Positions 63,190 to 64,000 of a stretch of DNA of 64,000 bases are shown here, piece by piece. Origin of the DNA: an uncultured Paracoccaceae bacterium (GTDB lineage: Bacteria; Pseudomonadota; Alphaproteobacteria; Rhodobacterales; Rhodobacteraceae); the NCBI GenBank assembly GCA_947499725.1, contig CANMPK010000003.1:1-64000 (forward strand), in the 5' to 3' direction. A model generated the notes under the pieces. It worked only from the letters and a program-made list of their open reading frames with translations. It did no database searches and had not been told where the DNA came from. The position numbers were made by a program, and so were the translations under genes. The first letter of the stretch is position 1, and each line of letters starts with the position of its first letter.

Positions 63190-64000
63190 CGTTTCCGAAA
63201 CTCACATCCAGCTTGCCAAGCTCCGCGGAAAATTCATCCGGCATGCCGCTTACGAACAACTGTGCGATCAGTTCGACCGACATCTGCAACGGCGGCGTGC
63301 TGCGCTGTCCCTTGGTCTTATCGAGGAGGCGCGAGGGATTGCCATCGTGGGTGCATCAGGCAGCGGGAAATCAACGCTTGCTACACGCCTACTGACGCAA
63401 CATCCAGATATTCTACAACCCCAAGCCGACAGTCAAAAGGCGGAAGTTATAAGCCTTCTGGTGCCATCGCCTGCCACACTCAAGGATGTCGGTTCTACGA
63501 TTTTGGGCGCGTTGGGATATGACTCAATGCGTCGAAGTCCGGCGGGTGCAATTTGGGATCAGGTGCGCACCCTGCTGCACAATAGAGAAACCTTGTTTGT
63601 GCACCTCGATGAGGCACAAGATCTGTTCTCCAGCCAAAACGCAAATGTGCGCAATGACGTCGTAAATACTCTTAAATCTCTCATGAACAGCAAAGCCTGG
63701 CCTGTCGGGCTCATTTTGTCGGGTACGCCCAAGATGATCGAAATGATCAACTCAGACGATCAACTCAAGCGTCGGGTAGACATGGTGAGCATTGAGGCCG
63801 TGACCTGGGCATCCCATGAACGGGAAGTGCGGGCATACTTCAAGTCTTATGCGGACAGGGCAGGCCTTTCTATATGCCCTGAGCTTGACCTGCAGGATTT
63901 TTTGCCTCGCCTACTCCATGCGGGAGCCAATGAATTTGGTCTGACGGTTTCAATGATTTTGAGCGGAATTGAGAACGCCGTTTTGGAAGGGACGGACGTC
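63182..64000 (+). CDS. TnsC/TniB-like AAA+ transposition ATPase, partial
   Basis: Begins at ATG 63182 inside tnsB (an alternative ATG lies at 63179 in the same frame) and is still open at the window edge after 273 codons. Walker A GASGSGKST at 57-65, Walker B LFVHLDEAQD at 138-147, sensor-like ILSGTPKM and the arginine region LKRRVDMVSI. TnsC/TniB polymerises on target DNA and recruits the transposase under control of a TniQ/TnsD target selector, which should lie just beyond the edge. Confidence 0.88.
   Translation, partial: MNSVSETHIQLAKLRGKFIRHAAYEQLCDQFDRHLQRRRAALSLGLIEEARGIAIVGASGSGKSTLATRLLTQHPDILQPQADSQKAEVISLLVPSPATLKDVGSTILGALGYDSMRRSPAGAIWDQVRTLLHNRETLFVHLDEAQDLFSSQNANVRNDVVNTLKSLMNSKAWPVGLILSGTPKMIEMINSDDQLKRRVDMVSIEAVTWASHEREVRAYFKSYADRAGLSICPELDLQDFLPRLLHAGANEFGLTVSMILSGIENAVLEGTDV

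Noticed and set aside
51433-64000. CRISPR array or cas genes within the Tn7-like region
   Set aside because: No regularly spaced direct repeats with unique spacers and no Cas-like protein were found; the three boxes after the tRNA are contiguous without spacers.

Overview
The window is chromosomal DNA from an alphaproteobacterium, most likely a marine Rhodobacteraceae (Roseobacter group). This rests on protein sequence character: an S10/spc/alpha ribosomal cluster with alphaproteobacterial-type L3, L15, SecY and RpoA, an ATP12-type F1 chaperone, an AapJ-like binding protein, an ECF sigma/anti-sigma pair and a DUF1127 protein. I cannot name a genus.

Region 1 (1-28.2 kb) is the tuf-S10-spc-alpha ribosomal supercluster, all on the + strand but broken into blocks. 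The blocks are: end of tuf; rpsJ-rplC-rplD-rplW; rplB-rpsS-rplV-rpsC-rplP; rpmC-rpsQ-rplN-rplX-rplE-rpsN-rpsH-rplF-rplR; rpsE-rpmD; rplO-secY-adk; rpsM-rpsK-rpoA; rplQ. Between them sit unrelated accessory genes: a fatty-acid desaturase and an alpha/beta hydrolase; a LysE exporter, a NaChBac-type voltage-gated sodium channel, a 2OG-Fe(II) oxygenase-like protein and an HTTM-like membrane protein; a secreted repeat lipoprotein, ECF sigma and anti-sigma, DUF1127, MAPEG, LytTR, ankyrin, TetR and YCII genes; a beta-trefoil-like secreted protein. Each block tends to end in a hairpin and restart from its own promoter. A short palindromic repeat occurs seven times in the gaps of this region.

Region 2 (28-38.7 kb) holds housekeeping and stress genes: YitT, a ferric-reductase-like flavoprotein, a DegP-type protease, RarA, CrcB, an RluA-family pseudouridine synthase, a HAD phosphatase, an ATP12 chaperone, an amino-acid binding protein, a SixA-like phosphatase and a sterol-desaturase-family protein. 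Region 3 (38.7-47.5 kb, mainly - strand) is the rpmH-rnpA-yidD-yidC-MOSC-engB-argB run, interrupted by two small paralogues, ttcA and an EAL phosphodiesterase. Region 4 (47.7-51.3 kb) is a TVP38 membrane protein, a MerA-like flavoprotein and an orphan histidine kinase.

Region 5 (51.36-64 kb) looks like mobile or accessory DNA beginning just after a tRNA-Arg(ACG) gene. Nine bases past the tRNA are three tandem 21-22 bp repeats resembling transposase-binding sites at a transposon end, then a 74-bp palindrome. Next comes a self-contained peptide module: LysR regulator, pyroglutamyl peptidase and a complete dipeptide-type ABC importer. After that come HTH proteins, including a Mu Ner-like one, and a tightly coupled tnsA-tnsB-tnsC-like operon (TnsA-type endonuclease, DDE transposase, AAA+ ATPase) that runs off the right edge. 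This Tn7-like element with a possible tRNA-Arg attachment site is the most interesting system in the window. Its target selector and far end lie outside.
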